A DNA stretch of 64,000 bases from Endocalyx cinctus (taxonomy: Eukaryota > Ascomycota > Sordariomycetes > Amphisphaeriales > Apiosporaceae). This document shows, in pieces, positions 10,947 to 24,425 of the stretch; position 1 is the first letter of the stretch; every line of letters begins with the position of its first letter. A program made the position numbers and the translations under genes. The notes under the pieces are model-generated. The model was not told the DNA's origin. It made no database searches and worked only from the letters and a program-made list of their open reading frames with translations. The DNA lies in the NCBI GenBank assembly GCA_001600455.1, contig BCKC01000002.1:2184171-2248170 (forward strand), written 5' to 3'.

Positions 10947-11610
10947 GTTGTACGGAAAAGGAAAAATTATCTACTTCCAGACTGCGTTATAGCAAAAGCA
11001 CTAAAAATTGATATATAGATGAAATTATCATAGCCCCCCCTTTCTATCGTTCACTTGATGATTTTTTAAACACATACGTAGATTACTCATAACTTCTAAA
11101 CACTATATCAGATAGACAGGTAGGTAGGTATTCGAGTCAAGTAGTCTACGGAACTAACAGCGATGATGGCCAGTGGTTGTGCTCTTGCCACACGATGCCG
11201 ATTATCCATAATTCTCTGAAATACCCTATCGAAGACTTTCAGCGTAGTTTACTAAAGGGGAAAAGGTGAGGGGTTCACGACAAAAAAGATCTGATAAGAG
11301 AGCTAGTCTGACGACAGCCGCGTGACAAACTGCCTAAATCTGCCCAAGAAAAAAAAAAAAAAAAAACAGAGCAAAGGAATATATATAAACAATTTACGGA
11401 TAAGTACCTATATAGTTTCACTGCTTCTTGTTTTTTTGTCCTACCCTCCCGCAAAAAAAAAAAAAAAAAAAAAAGAAAATCCCCATCTGTCAATCTATAT
11501 ACTACTACGAAGATGGTGACGATGATGTTGCTCCTCCCCTCCCTGAGAAGTACGGGACGCGAGATAAGATGCGTCTTGTCGGCAGCTAGAATCTAGGTAG
11601 TTATCTCCGT

Positions 11611-11628
11611 GGATGGATGGATGGATGG
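11611..11628. repeat. (GGAT)n microsatellite
   Basis: About four and a half tandem GGAT units, with related GATGGAT copies continuing to about 11,650. No functional inference. Confidence 0.8.
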
Positions 11629-11766
11629 AATTGATGGATCAATGGATGGGGGGTGGAAAATTATGGGTTGGGTTTAATGGGCTATAACTCCATACATATA
11701 CATATTATATGTACATCATGCATCTACATCTACTACCAACCCTTTCAATCCCTCCTTCCAGGGAGA

Positions 11767-11820
11767 GAGAGGGGTGGTGGTGGTGGAGGAGGAGGAGAGG
11801 AGGAGAGGAGGAGAGGAGGA
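11767..11820. repeat. Purine-only tract (GGT/GGA/GAGGA repeats)
   Basis: A strand-asymmetric G-rich run made of GGTGGT, GGAGGA and repeated GAGGAGAG units, ending in GGATTG. Such purine mirror tracts can form triplex or G-quadruplex structures; this is inference only. Confidence 0.7.
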
Positions 11821-14669
11821 TTGAGGCAGATAGATTAAACAAAAAATAAAGAGATCCCATAAATTAAAGCGAGTAATAAGACGTGAACCAATTTTTTGCT
11901 CCCCCTTGTCCTATGTTCCCCTCTTTCTAAGATTTTATTTTATTTTATTCTTTTATTTCGTAGCACGCATAAACACAACACGAGAGTGGCAAACAAGGAG
12001 CAGAAAAAAGAAACCAATTCGGCTTCCCGGTTTTTTTATCTCTTCACATGGTAATTGGTTCACTTTTTTATTCTACCCAATTATCCCGACTACCGAAAGA
12101 ATTATACTACAAGAATATCCCTGAAAACCAAAAAGATAAAATAAAATAAATAGAAAATACAAGTAGAAAAAAAAAAAAAAAAAAGAAAAAGAAAAATCGG
12201 AATACGGCTGCCGATATCGATGCGATGTCATGGCGTACGATGGGATGCGACGCCGGGTATGTCTCCTTCACTCGGATTGGATCGCCAGTGGAGAAGAGGT
12301 GTGTATTCGGCCACCAGGGTTTTTCGTGTGTGTGTTGCAAATTTTATTTTATTCTTATTTCCGTAGAAGGACGGCATAAAAGAAGAAAAAAAGAAGGTCT
12401 TCTAGAACTTCGGTATTTCGGTCTTGTCTCCTACGCCGGGAATTTTTTCCCTTTTTTGAAGGTGAGAGAGAAAGGAGGTACCGCAGCCGATCTTCTGACC
12501 TTACTCTTTGTTTTAGTCTTACTGTCTGTATATCCTATCTACTGAATTAGATGCATACGAGAGGGATAGATAAACGAAAGGTTTCACGCGATGTCGGAGA
12601 TAAACATATGCAGACAGCTTGTTTTTCCTATAATCGTTTTTTATTTTAATTTAATATTTTATTTTATTATATTTCATTCTTTTTTTTTTTTTTTTTNTTC
12701 TCTAGCCTCTCTATTTTATTTTATTTTCCGGCTTCGTCTGTAAATTACTTAGGTTTGTTTCCAAAGAGATAGACAGAAGACCAGACCGCTTACTATATGG
12801 GTCCGGTGACGGTCGATCATAGCGAATATCGTCCTCCGATCTTTGTGTGAAATTGCAAATTCGGATCCGATGTCATTCTGAACTCCTTTAGTGATCGTCT
12901 TGTTTTGATTTCATTTTATTTTTGCTTTATTTTTTTCCCTTTCCTTTTTCTTTTTCCCTTATGTTTATTTTGACTCACCAACCAGGAATGCATTGACAAG
13001 ATAATTTCATCGTAAAGAAGAAAGGGGCAGGAAGCTATTAGTCACAATTCTGCATGCTTGAAAAAAAAAAAAAAAAACCAAAACCAAACAACCCAAAACA
13101 AGTTGAAAATTTGCGATCACCCCTATCAACGGCGATGTCGAGCACGGTCAGGCATCAGGGAAAATGCGAGTATAAAACAACGACGTGTCGTCCAGCTAGA
13201 CGCCCGATTCCTTGCCTTGAAGATTGACAATGATGACATACATGGAACAGGAACAGGGACAGGCATAACGACGCGAGAGCCTTATGCTCACGTGGTCGTT
13301 TCTATTTTCAGGGTTTTCCGAGGTGAGCGAACAAGGAAATGCGATTCATACAAAGGGGGGTTGAGGAACAACAACCGGTTCAGCATTATCATAATCAATA
13401 GGGCGATTTCCAGAACGCGATTAAAAAAAAAATAGAAAGTAGGGAAGGACCCTGATATTCGGTACAGACCGCTACGTTTTACACGTCGGGCTGGGAGATT
13501 AAAAGAAGAAACGAGATAGCGGCGGCCTAGTAAGGAGATGGCTTGTGTTGTTTTGCGGAGGTGTGATTGAGGATATTCCCATCTAAAAACTCCATCGGGT
13601 AGTTTCGAAAGTCGATCCCGTACCATAGGGCGCGATGGCCATTGAAACCAGATCCCGCATTTTTGTTAATTTTATTTGGGCCGATTTTTTTTTTCTTTGC
13701 TTGTGTAAGATCTGACATTAGGTTCGTGGGTCGGGATCCATCTTGGTCCTATCGCCGGCCAAATAAGTTAAATATATCGCAACACCACTACCACTGCCAC
13801 ACGCACACTTGCTTTTAAACAAGCTGAGATCGGATCCGACCTGAAAGACGGCATAGGATAAGGTAGGCGCCGATAGATTGGACAAAAAAGCTACTCCACT
13901 CGCTAGCTTTTTCCCTCTCATCCATCAGCTTGTACGCTTTGCGATTAGCCTATGCGCCGGGGAATGCGTAGTATGCGTAGTATGCGTAGCATTCGGCTAC
14001 CAGAGGGGCTTATGCTGCTTCAGGTTCGTCGAGGGGCCAACTTATCGATCCTAACCTAGGTTTCCCTATCAAATAAGCTCATCCTCCCTATCGGAGTCCC
14101 ATATTCGGGGCCACATGTCCAACCTGATTGGCTCCTATAAGAGAAATAGGACAAAGGAAAAAAAAGAGATACTAAATGGGTTCCATGCTATCTCCGTCTC
14201 CGCTTGCAGAGATTTTCTGTTTTTCTTTCCTGGTAGTTCTTTGTTTCGTTCGTCGCCCCCCCCTTGATAAGAGATTTTGGGTGTGGGTGGGTTTCCGATG
14301 GTGTGGTGTAGTGTGAGTGGGCGTGGTCACTTGGTGAATGGTGATGGTGCATGTGTGATGTTCAACGGCAAAGTACGTCAAACCCGTCGTATACGTTAAG
14401 GTTAGGGGTACCTGCAGGATCTAGAAAGATATCGAGGAGGAGGATGGGAAAGGGGAGGGGAGATTTTGTTTACCTTAGGTTCAAAATCCGGTTTTTCTTC
14501 TTATTTTTGATTTTATTTTTAATTTTTTACTCCAAGAGAAGCAGAAGCCTATTATTTTGGTGACAGACTGGTAACATAGTCTTTTAACTTCATACTACGA
14601 TATCAATGCATGAGAAAAAACATGTGTACCTCTTTTTTTTTTTTTTTTAACTTCCCCCTTTCTGCCTTA

Positions 14670-14671
<2 letters not shown>

Positions 14672-14700
<29 letters not shown>
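14672..14700. repeat. Poly-C run of 29 bases
   Basis: An uninterrupted run of 29 C between TTAAA and ATCCC. On the minus strand it is G29, able in principle to form quadruplexes. Run length is error-prone in sequencing. Confidence 0.8.
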
Positions 14701-15177
14701 ATCCCACTGTGATTGTAGGCAAGCTGGAACGCAATATAGTTCGTGCGGCTAGACTTCGGCGTGGGGAGAATATATTAAAAGGTCGAGAAGACAGTGGGGG
14801 GGGATAAAAAAAAAAGAGAGAAGAGAACAAAAAACGTTTCTTTTTTCAGAAATGTTTCCAATAACTTCGCCTTATGTAACCGAGTTAATGACCAGGTATA
14901 CTAAGGTCTAGACACGCAATTTGGACACATTTTTTTTTCTTTTCTTATTCCTTATCCCATTTTTCTCTTCTCTCTCTTTGGTGTTTTTTCGGTACTGGCT
15001 TATTTATTCAAGACAAGAAAATCAAGATACCATGTACAGACCCGCCTTTGACGCCGTGAAAGACCGAAGGTATCCGTATTTTGGTGGAGTGATCTCTTCA
15101 CGGGGGTTAACTTGCACATGAAAAAAATAAAGATTAATTTTTGCTTATGTCCGTAATCACGAGGCTTAGATAGGGAT

Positions 15178-15255
15178 AGATGATGATTATGATGATGAAT
15201 TTGATTATGAATATGATTATGAAATATGATACTTATGATGTTTATGATGCTTACG
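15178..15255. repeat. Degenerate GAT/ATGATT microsatellite
   Basis: Irregular repeats of GATGATTATGATGATGAATTT type over about 80 bp, with a similar but weaker GATAATAATGACGA stretch near 17,675-17,730. Not coding in either strand in any convincing way. Confidence 0.65.
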
Positions 15256-17605
15256 ATCACGATCCTCGGGGAGTGTTTTTACCGACAAATCTGATAACCT
15301 CGGATTGTGTTGTGTAAGGTATCATACATGACGTTTGAAAAAACAAATCGAAGGATGCAACTTTGTTCTCGGCACAGCAAAAAAGTAAGGTGAAGAATAA
15401 AGCTCATTTTTCATCCATACCTACTCCCTCCCCCCAAAACTACGTACGTTACAACAACTCGATACAGAAAAAAAAAAAGAAGGGCATAAAAAAAAATTAA
15501 GAAGATATACGTACACTTATTCGTAGTGCAAGCTCGGCTTAACTTTTAGTTAGTTCTTCTAGCCTTGATAGTCTAAACTGTGATTGCGACACTCCACGTG
15601 GGGTGAAAAAGAACCACTGCTGTCTTGGAAATACTTGACTGATTCCTTCGGTACATTTCATAACCATAACCATATCCGTATTCATACGTGTATATGAAAA
15701 ACGTAGTATATATGTACGCGTAGATAATGTATACTAGCTAGGTAGCTAGGTAGCTACGACAGTACCAGAACTGAAAAGGGTATTCCGGACAAGAGGGACA
15801 TCTTTACTATAAATGTATGTCATTTTTATCCCTACACTACATATACAGGTCAGGTAGCATACATTACAATGCTCACGCAAAGCGGGATATCCACTTTTGA
15901 ACCTGGTACGGCTTGAAATCCCTTGTTTGCCTAGCTGCTTAGGTATATGTAGTATATGTAGTACTGTGTATATGTAGATATGGAGTGTACAGCCAGCAAG
16001 GTCTTGACTTCCAAGGGTCTCTGAGCGGTTTACATATAACTATTTCGACATTTTCTTTAAGCCTAATTCGGTAAATAGTGGATAAACCATCTATCTACTT
16101 GATACTTCGAACCTCTCTGTGCGTCTCTACTCTTTACGTGTACTCAGTATATACCTACATTACGTACCGATTGTAGCGTACATATAGTGCAGTTCAGAAT
16201 TCACACACGGTAATTTTAAACGTAAGTGTTTTGATCCTTACAGCTTCTACCGTCTCTTCTAACCTTAACCCTTAACCTTGGTGAAGATTAATTAAGGTTA
16301 GCAATTAGGGCAAAACGTTACTTTGTAGTCGGTACCTGGGGGCTTCAGGGGGATCGGTACAGAACTCTTGCACCTATTCCTGTAAATATGATGGTGATAT
16401 AGGAAAGTGACACTCGAGTAATGATAATGATGAAATAGCTGAAATATTACTTATAGTACGTACATGCGTACATACGTACATACATAAGCATGTACATTGT
16501 CGCCAGTTCTTTTCCCGAGTTCGTCAGTCATACGCTATAATACAGTACATCACACTACCCTTGGCTGTGTTTTTTTTTTTTTTTTTGTTCCTCCTTGCAG
16601 ATGATGTAACACGGCTTAATGCGAGGGTAGCTTGTCATTTTTGGTTCGAGAAGACCGGTCGTATATAGGTATTTATTTATGTATTGACAACTAAGCGAAA
16701 CCTATTTGAATCTCCCCCCACGGATAGGATGGGATACATGTTTAAATTTATTGATTTTGCAGTATTTTCTTGTTGGTTTCATCGTCTCATCATCTCATCA
16801 TCCGATTTGAATTCAAAAGAGGAGGGGTTCAAGAGAGAACTAGAGATAAAGAGAGAGGAGGGGTAAAAAAAAAAAAACAATAAGTCGATGGAAGGAGGTT
16901 AACGAATATCATGTCGTATACAGTAACATGACATGATATATGCAAGACTTATCAAGATATATCATACTTACTACGTATAGGAAAAAGTGGTTTTATACCC
17001 AGTAAAGATCATCGACCTTACCCGCTCTGGAGCTCAATCAGGTCCTCATGCTAGTATACGTTGCGGCGGCAGTTAAATCGGTTAGACGAATTCCCGGGAA
17101 GAAAAAAAAAACACTGCTATGCTAAACCAGGCCGAACAAACAAGTAAATAAAGAAAGAATTCCCATGATTGATAATCTTGATTTTTCGACTACTATTAGA
17201 TAGTTTGCATCATTCAGGGCAAAGTTTGAAGCGAACTCGAGTCTATGACTGAACGGAGGATAAATTAACGTTGAGCTAAGTCACCCTCACCGCATGAATT
17301 CGAGACTTGCTAAGATTTGATGAGTTGGAACTATGCAAAACGTGCCTGATCTGATGGACGAGGTTAATATAATTATGTAAAAACGTAAAAGTCCTTTCAT
17401 AGCTGGGTGAGAGAGAACAACCTTGAGGGCGATGAACTGCCTTAACTCTGGTTGAATTGTATGGGGACTTTTTACACTAAAGGGGGGTCTGGGGGCGGTA
17501 GGGAAGGGTCTTATGTCGGTCACGCCAAGGTACTGAGGAACCTAATCGACCCCTGCATACCTAGACAGCTAGGCACAAAAGTATTTTTTGTCTTGATTTA
17601 AATAC

Positions 17606-17634
17606 TTTTTTTTTTTTTTTAAAAAAAAAAAAAA
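17606..17634. repeat. T15-A14 perfect palindrome
   Basis: Fifteen T followed immediately by fourteen A with no spacer. It can fold as a short hairpin or cruciform and would resist nucleosomes. No gene lies close enough to call it a terminator. Confidence 0.8.
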
Positions 17635-19160
17635 GTGAATCGAAATTTCTCGATAGATGATGATACATGGTGTTTATGTTGATAATAATGACGAGGATAA
17701 TGACGATGATAAGAATAATAAGGAGAATGAAATGAAATATCCATGGATGATTAAAGTTGGAGGATTAGGTCATGATCTCCAAGGAATCGATGATTTACCT
17801 AGGTAGTTTTTTATCCGTACTATGAAGATAATATAAAATAAATCTACATTGCAGTTACTTAATCAGGGTATCCGTAACTCGCCGGTATCTACCGCGACTG
17901 TACTATACGTACGGTAAGGTCAAAGGTGTTTCTGTCGCTGAGATGGCTGAGATGGTCGATATGCAGCGTTACGGGACACGTTACCGGCGAATCAAGGAAA
18001 GTAACGAGCTACATACCCTATCTACCTAGGAATAGATATACACACGAAGCTGCGAAGAGAGATCTCCGAGAAAAGAAAGAGGGTGGTTAACGGTTAAGGT
18101 AAGAAAAACCCTGCTGCATATGCTTATGTATAAGTAAGTAGGTAATGAAGGCTGCAGTCCTACGGTAACTGTCTTAAAGGTTAGAGTTTCAATACGTATG
18201 AACCATTCAGAATGTGACATGACCGGAAACTTATTGATTAATTTCTTACGTACCTGTCGATTTACATTTACATTACATATACCTACATAAATGAATAACA
18301 AAGAACGAGTAACGTATATGGATATACTTACTATTTTCTATCTTATTTTATTTTATTTTATTTATTTATTTATTATTTTTTCGAATGATATACATCGTGT
18401 CTACCAAGTATATTATATTATGGGTTTATGTATATTGGTACTATTCGGTACTTTGTAGACGCATAAGGGGAATGGAATGAATAAACTAGCAGGTTAAGTT
18501 TGATGATATATTTTGGACGGTGCGAGACTAAAAAGATTTGCTCATAAGCATGCCTTTTTGCGTAGGAATTAACAAATAAGGTGTAAGATACACGTTATAA
18601 TAATAGGTACCGAAAGAAGAAAATAGAAGTTTTTTTTGAGGCTCACTTGGAAAAAAAAATTTAAAAATTTAAAAATTTTCTCTCTCTGACTCAACTGCGA
18701 GGCTCCAACTGAGTGAGTCTTAACTAGGCTAGAATTCCCAGATATCACAAAACGTTTACCGAACTTACAACTAATGATTGGCCCAATGTTCATTGTGTAA
18801 TTCACTGATGAACTCCGCTTTCGGAATTTTTATGCACCATTAGAGACACCCACGCATTACCAGACAAATCTTGGAAAGAGAGAAAAAAAAAAAATACTGT
18901 ACGTCTCCATCTGTATTATACACTACTAAAAAGGTACATAAGTAGAAAAGAAAGAAAGAATAAAATAAATAAATTAAATTAAAAGACCAGAAAAAAAAAG
19001 AGAAATTCTATCTAGTTCAAGTTAAGTACTACGTTAAGTAGTTTAGCATATCTAACATATCCAACATATCTTTAAACACAGTTAAACCTTTTTAAGACTC
19101 AATACGAATCTCTGAACTAAATATATCATTTTACAAGTACCCTTTCTCTTTCTTTCTTTC

Positions 19161-19593
19161 TTTTTTTTTTTTTCTATTTCCCCTCGATTTCTTTTTTATT
19201 TTCTTTTTAAACTTTCTCTCTCCCCCCCATATAGCTTTGACATTCTTATTACATACGTACTTTAAATATTATATACCCTGTCTTGCCTGTCTTGCCTGTA
19301 TCCTGTATCCTGTATTTTGTATCGTTATTATATCCATATCCATATATATCCATACATCCATACATATACTTTTTTTTATTTTTTTTTTTTTTTTCTATTT
19401 CCCCTCGATTTCTTTTTTATTTTCTTTTTAAACTTTCTCTCTCCCCCCCATATAGCTTTGACATTCTTATTACATACGTACTTTAAATATTATATACCCT
19501 GTCTTGCCTGTCTTGCCTGTATCCTGTATCCTGTATTTTGTATCGTTATTATATCCATATCCATATATATCCATACATCCATACATATACTTT
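19161..19593. repeat. Tandem duplication, 212-bp copies with 221-bp period
   Basis: Copy 1 (19,161-19,372) and copy 2 (19,382-19,593) match base for base by eye, starting in a poly-T run and ending in CATACATATACTTT, with 9 bases of T/A sequence between. Each copy contains CTTGCCTGT twice and TCCTGTATCC/TGTAT repeats. Absence of differences suggests a recent duplication, or an assembly artefact. It lies about 0.85 kb upstream of the ECL1-family start codon. Confidence 0.9.
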
Positions 19594-20435
19594 ACTTGCC
19601 AACTCAGCTCATTTTTATATTTTTATATTTTTATATATAATTTTACTCAAACTTTTTATCTGTGAAACAACTAATCGTATCATATCATATCATATCTACA
19701 TATATCCCTATATGCCCACGGCTTATTATTCAGACACCCGCTTAAATAAACTCCCAACTAATTCCAAGTTAAATATCTGCTCCGGCTAGACAATCCAGAC
19801 CATCCCATATCATACAATCCCCGTTACACCTTGTTAACCCGTAACACATTGAGTTTACTGATTTCCAAAAACCCCGATCCGTTTCAACCTTGACCTCGAA
19901 GCACCCGGACGGACATTGGAGTACATATCAACAATTACGGCGCCACAATACCGTCATATCACGGAATTGTACATGTATAGCTGGTGTATCGAGCACGTAA
20001 TTTATATTACCTAAGGAGAACTATCGCCCAACATAAAGGTCCTACCTACCGAGACCGAGACGCATAAACCGTCGAAAGAGAGAATATATGATTTCTACCT
20101 TTTCGAATGGAAATAGTTAAATATCACAATTAACTTCTTTTTTTCTTCTTCTTCAACATCGTCAACCTCGACATCCAATCTGGTCCGGAGAGAAAGGAAG
20201 AAAAAAAAATTATATTACGCCTTGGCTGTCGCAATCTTACAGCTCTTAGCTCTTAACTCTTAACTCCCCGCTTAACCACCCCTCTCTGAAGAATCCAGTT
20301 TCAATAGGCCAAGATCCTTTCAATACCTATCAACGAACTTTATTCCGCCTCACTCGACCTGTGAACTTTACTTGTTCACTTTTTTTTTTTCGCCGCATCT
20401 TCCCTTTTTTTCAGCTTAATTTTAAAAAAAAAAAA

Positions 20436-21594
20436 ATGCCTTCGTCACATCACAACCGCCGCAAGTCCGGTCATTTCTCGGCAAATACATCTATGACAGA
20501 CGTCCGGAAAGCTCTCACCACATCGGATATGTCGAGGTCAAAACGTCCCCAGCTATCCCGGAGAGCGACGCCGCAAACTGCTCAGAAGTTAGGAAAGAAT
20601 CCTCGGGATCGAGAAAAGGAGTGGGAAGAGGAGCGATGGTGGGAAGACGACAGGGAGAGCTTCCCGCAATTTTGGTACGTTAACTAAAGCACTCTGTACA
20701 ACCTCATTTTTTTTTTGTCTTCTGTTTCTTTTCATTTTTCTCCGGTGTAAAACCTCGGGGCTTTTGGGAGCTAGCTGCACCGTGACCTATCACCTGACCC
20801 TCCTTAAACTTAACCAAACCATAAGATTGAGGAGGTCGGGTGCTTCGTGTTACCAGGCGGTTGGCACCCAATCACCGTTGCTTAAGCTTGAGCTGTTGTT
20901 CCTGCGCCACCGTGATGTGTTTCAAAAAGAACATAGCTTGCTAACTCGGGATTTTTTTTAGTATGAGCTGTGAAAAGCAATTCATTCCGCAAGATGATAG
21001 GTTTCTCTACTGCTCAGAGGCGTAAGCCACCCATTTCTCCCACCAATCATAAATTTTACTTTGCTGATAATTCGGGTCAGGTGTCGCAAACATGACCAAA
21101 CTTCTACGGCGGCATCGTCGTCACATCATTACGCTTCTAGGAGTGGTGACGGTACCTATGGGCACTCGCCGTTTTATTCGGCGGGTAACCCAGAGCCCCG
21201 AGACATTATCCCACGAGCTTCACCTTCTCGGCCAAGCTCCACCTACTTCTCGCCACCCACGACACCCACGAACTCGCACTACACCAGTGCCGTGTCGGCT
21301 TTAAGATCGTTAAGTATTCGACCACCGAGCCCACCCTCGCCGGTTTCAGCCAACGCGGGGCTTTGGCCATTTACCAGGAGCGCCGCTACGAGCCCAAGCA
21401 CCTCTTACACGAAACCGGCCAATTTTTACTCGTCGACGTACGACAACGGATACGGTGCCTCCGGCTACGGCGCTTCCGGTTATGGCTACGCAAATAACGG
21501 GGTTAGCTCGGATCGACCCTTACCATCCAGGAAACCGGGAGGTTATTCTAGGCCCAAGAGCATCGAGCTAGTCACCCCGATGGTTGGTCGCTGA
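20436..21594 (+). CDS. ECL1-family zinc-binding protein (life-span regulatory factor type)
   Basis: Three exons (20436-20674, 20962-21021, 21081-21594) give 270 residues. The 60-nt middle exon supplies the signature. Splicing joins FPQFC|MSCEKQFIPQDDRFLYCSE|ACRKHDQ, a compact Cys array CxxC...CxxxC of the ECL1/life-span regulatory factor domain. In fission and budding yeast such small proteins affect chronological life span and zinc or stress responses; the function here is inferred from that. The N-terminus is basic and Ser-rich, with an acidic Trp-rich stretch (EKEWEEERWWEDD) just before the Cys array. The C-terminus is Ser/Pro/Tyr-rich with GYGASGYGASGYGYA repeats. The unusually long upstream spacer suggests complex control. 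Confidence 0.82.
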
Positions 21595-23984
21595 ATTGCG
21601 ATAACATTATCGTGGATCCCGTGCCTTCCCATCCCTTTGGGGGCCTTTCGCGGGAATCCTATCACCCCCTTCGAGTTCTAGCCCCAAAACTTTGCATCAC
21701 GCATTAAAATACGAATGCACAGTTACGCAAATGCTGATGTAAGATTTCGGAGATTTCCCGCATTGGCCAACTTGGGCCACAAGACCCTGACATCCTACCG
21801 AGACTCGTCAGCAGTAGCGCGGGGGTGGTATACGCTACATACCTCCATAGTATATACTACTGCGAATCTCCCATTCTCGGTATTCTTGGGTATCTCGAGT
21901 TGGAGTTACATTGAAACATGCCAGATGTGGGGTAGATTACTGAAAGCAGAGATAAGCAAGCTGTCGGGGTCATGGATTGAACTCGACGAAATCCTCCATT
22001 CCGGTCATCTCGCGGAAAAGGTGACTGACTCCTACTCGCAATCCAAACCGATCAATTTATTATCCCTTTTTTTTTCATATTCTTATGAATAAAACCCCCA
22101 CGGTTGGCTAGATGTCTGCTTAACACTGTCAACCTGGGCCTGGACCCTTAAGGGTACATATTTTGAGAAGGGAGAATGGTTGCAGGCCCTTGATTTGATC
22201 GCTACGAAATCAATCCATGCACATGCATAAAACAATTCGTGGGGTCGCACAATTACTTACTGTGTTTGTGTTTGTACTTTCCATTGATTCCATGTCGCTT
22301 AAGGGTCTCACAAATACAGATCCAAGTCGAAGCCAAGGCCCGGCTATCCTCTTTTTCTTCTTTTTGGGGTCATCGCTAGGTAGTGGGACAAGTCGCGCGG
22401 GAGCCGACTCCGATCCCTCACCTTCCCCGTACCTTGTTTTACGTCTTTTTCTGTCCTACAGTAATCATCAGCCTTAGTACCAGTTAGAACATTAACCATG
22501 ATACCTACTCCCCCGAAGCAGGGGGAGGATCAAGACTATGCATTTTGTTTTTACGCATTTTTATTTTATTCTTCTTCTTTTCTTTTTTATATATATAATT
22601 AAGATTATATATAGCTTTGTTATATATATATATATATATACGCATATATATACATAAAGACTTAGATTTAGCCACTTGTTTAGCCTTCCCGTTTGCACGT
22701 AAAGCGTGGGTCCCAGATACTCGTAACGTCAAGGGAAGCCGGATTAGAGCATGGATCAATACAGGAATGAATACGAGCGAGCCAACTTCGTTTGGTATTC
22801 GTCTGTGCCTCATCTCGTCATACTTGTTTAAAGTTGGATGCGTACTGAATTTATGACACGGCAATGTACATACATATTTATTATAAACAGATACCCCCCT
22901 TTTTTTGATTTATCCAAGAAATATTATTTTCAATAACAACGTGGCGTTTCTAGGATTATGAATTGAACCATGATTCTTTTTCTTTTCTGTGTCCCTTTTT
23001 TCCCCCCTCTAAATGCCACGTGAGCTTACGGGTGACCCCCTTCTTGTTCACTTACCGTAGTATAGTTACGAGAGATCTCTTAGCATGTTTGCTGCAAGAT
23101 GGTGACGGTAACCAACTGAACTGAACTCTCCGTGAACAACAATTACCTTCGAAAGCTCCTACTGGATTAAGGAAAAATACGCGCATTTTTTTCGAGTTGG
23201 AGACAAAAAAGCAAAACCCCCCTGTCTTCATATAAAAGAATATGTGCGCATGTCTGAGAAGCTTGAAGCTCACTGGACATAGATAAATTTCCTGGTGCTA
23301 TAACGGTGAATCAGTATTAAACATGCGCCCGATACGATTGGTAATAACGGTAAGTGCCTTGGAGAAGGAAGGATCGTGACATTCTGTAGGATGGAGGTTT
23401 TGTTTTTTTTTATTAATTAAGATACCTCCCTCGTATATGTAAGTTCGCGGGAAGGACTAGCGAAAGAAATTCGGACGGGTTATTATCTCCTCCCGCACAA
23501 ATGATTATCCGTGGAAGTGAAAACATAGTTTCGGGAGACGAGATTCTATAAATAAGTAGGAAGTGTTGAGTATCACGCCTATTAAACGCAAGGCGCTTTT
23601 TGTTCCTCGTATACCTATCCAGGTATACGCTCTAGACGGCGTCTAAAGAACCTATCCGCTTAAAACTAGGTAGTTATGGAATGGTTCTGCTCTGCGCTTT
23701 CATCAGGTGGAGTCTTGTCTGTGAATAGGGTGTCGTCCTACGCCATACTTCCTTTGCTCATTAGGGGAGGTCAGACATATAAGTCGCCAACGTCTATAAA
23801 AACGGATGATTTCAATACATTAATTAGTGGCCACCATGCCGAAGCCGTCAGATATCACACCGCCAAAACCTGTCGGACTCTCCATAAGTAGGTTATATAT
23901 ATATATATATCTAGTTGGAACTGCAGAGCCTCGGTTGGTATCTCCTGCCGCCACCGTGGACTGAAAGTAAGCTGAGTAAAAGAC

Positions 23985-24016
<32 letters not shown>

Positions 24017-24425
24017 CCCCACAGATATAACAATTGGTTCCTGTAGACGCCGTGTAGGCTGTCGGAGAGAGGCCCAGCCCAGGCTGTAGTCAGATCTGAC
24101 GAGGCGGAAGACTTGTGAAGGATCACGATTCGTGCTAGCGTCTTCTTTTTGGGGCAGCAGAAGGTAGGAATATGATTCCTGAGGTAATTATCAAGTCTGT
24201 AATATTAATTATAGTTATCAAGGCCGTGATAATTATATTTCGATATAAGAAAAATGAGAAGAATAATTGAGCTCAGTAGGTATAAAGGGGTACACAGTCC
24301 ATATAGGACATTAATAACGCTGTTCTCTTTGACTTAACACCTCCAAGACTAGGAACACATTGCCCTTGAAATCATTTTGATATTAACTCATGACCCATAA
24401 ATCATTCCTAGCGGGTATTTTATAA
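21595..24425. other. Intergenic, low-complexity spacer
   Basis: About 2.8 kb between the ECL1-family gene and the rhodopsin-domain gene, which converge. It contains a (TA)10 run at 22,621-22,640, a second TA run near 23,895, and a 26-base T run at 23,985-24,010. ORFs of 60-125 codons are present but show no domain, no splice logic and poor composition. No gene supported. Confidence 0.5.
22621..22640. repeat. (TA)10 microsatellite
   Basis: Ten TA units inside a wider AT-only stretch (about 22,590-22,655). Confidence 0.75.

Larger units (their letters stand above)
10947..20435. other. 9.5-kb gene-free, homopolymer-rich region
   Basis: No ORF in either strand looks like a real gene. The longest are about 90-125 codons and low in complexity. 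The region is packed with poly-A/T tracts (11,349 on; 11,453-11,474; 12,164 on; 13,061 on), short microsatellites, a 29-base C run, a T15A14 palindrome and a 221-bp tandem duplication, listed separately. One n is at 12,697. It lies between the Kelch gene and the ECL1-family gene, which both point rightward, so most of it is upstream of the latter. Extended promoter, long 5' UTR or a non-coding transcript are all possible. Confidence 0.6.

Noticed and set aside
11349..11474. Poly-A runs as possible retrotransposon tails
   Set aside because: No reverse transcriptase or LTR-like sequence, or target-site duplication, is visible nearby; plain homopolymers are common throughout this genome.
24271..24300. 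A-box-like GAGCTCAGTAGGTATA
   Set aside because: No matching B box or cloverleaf follows; not a tRNA.
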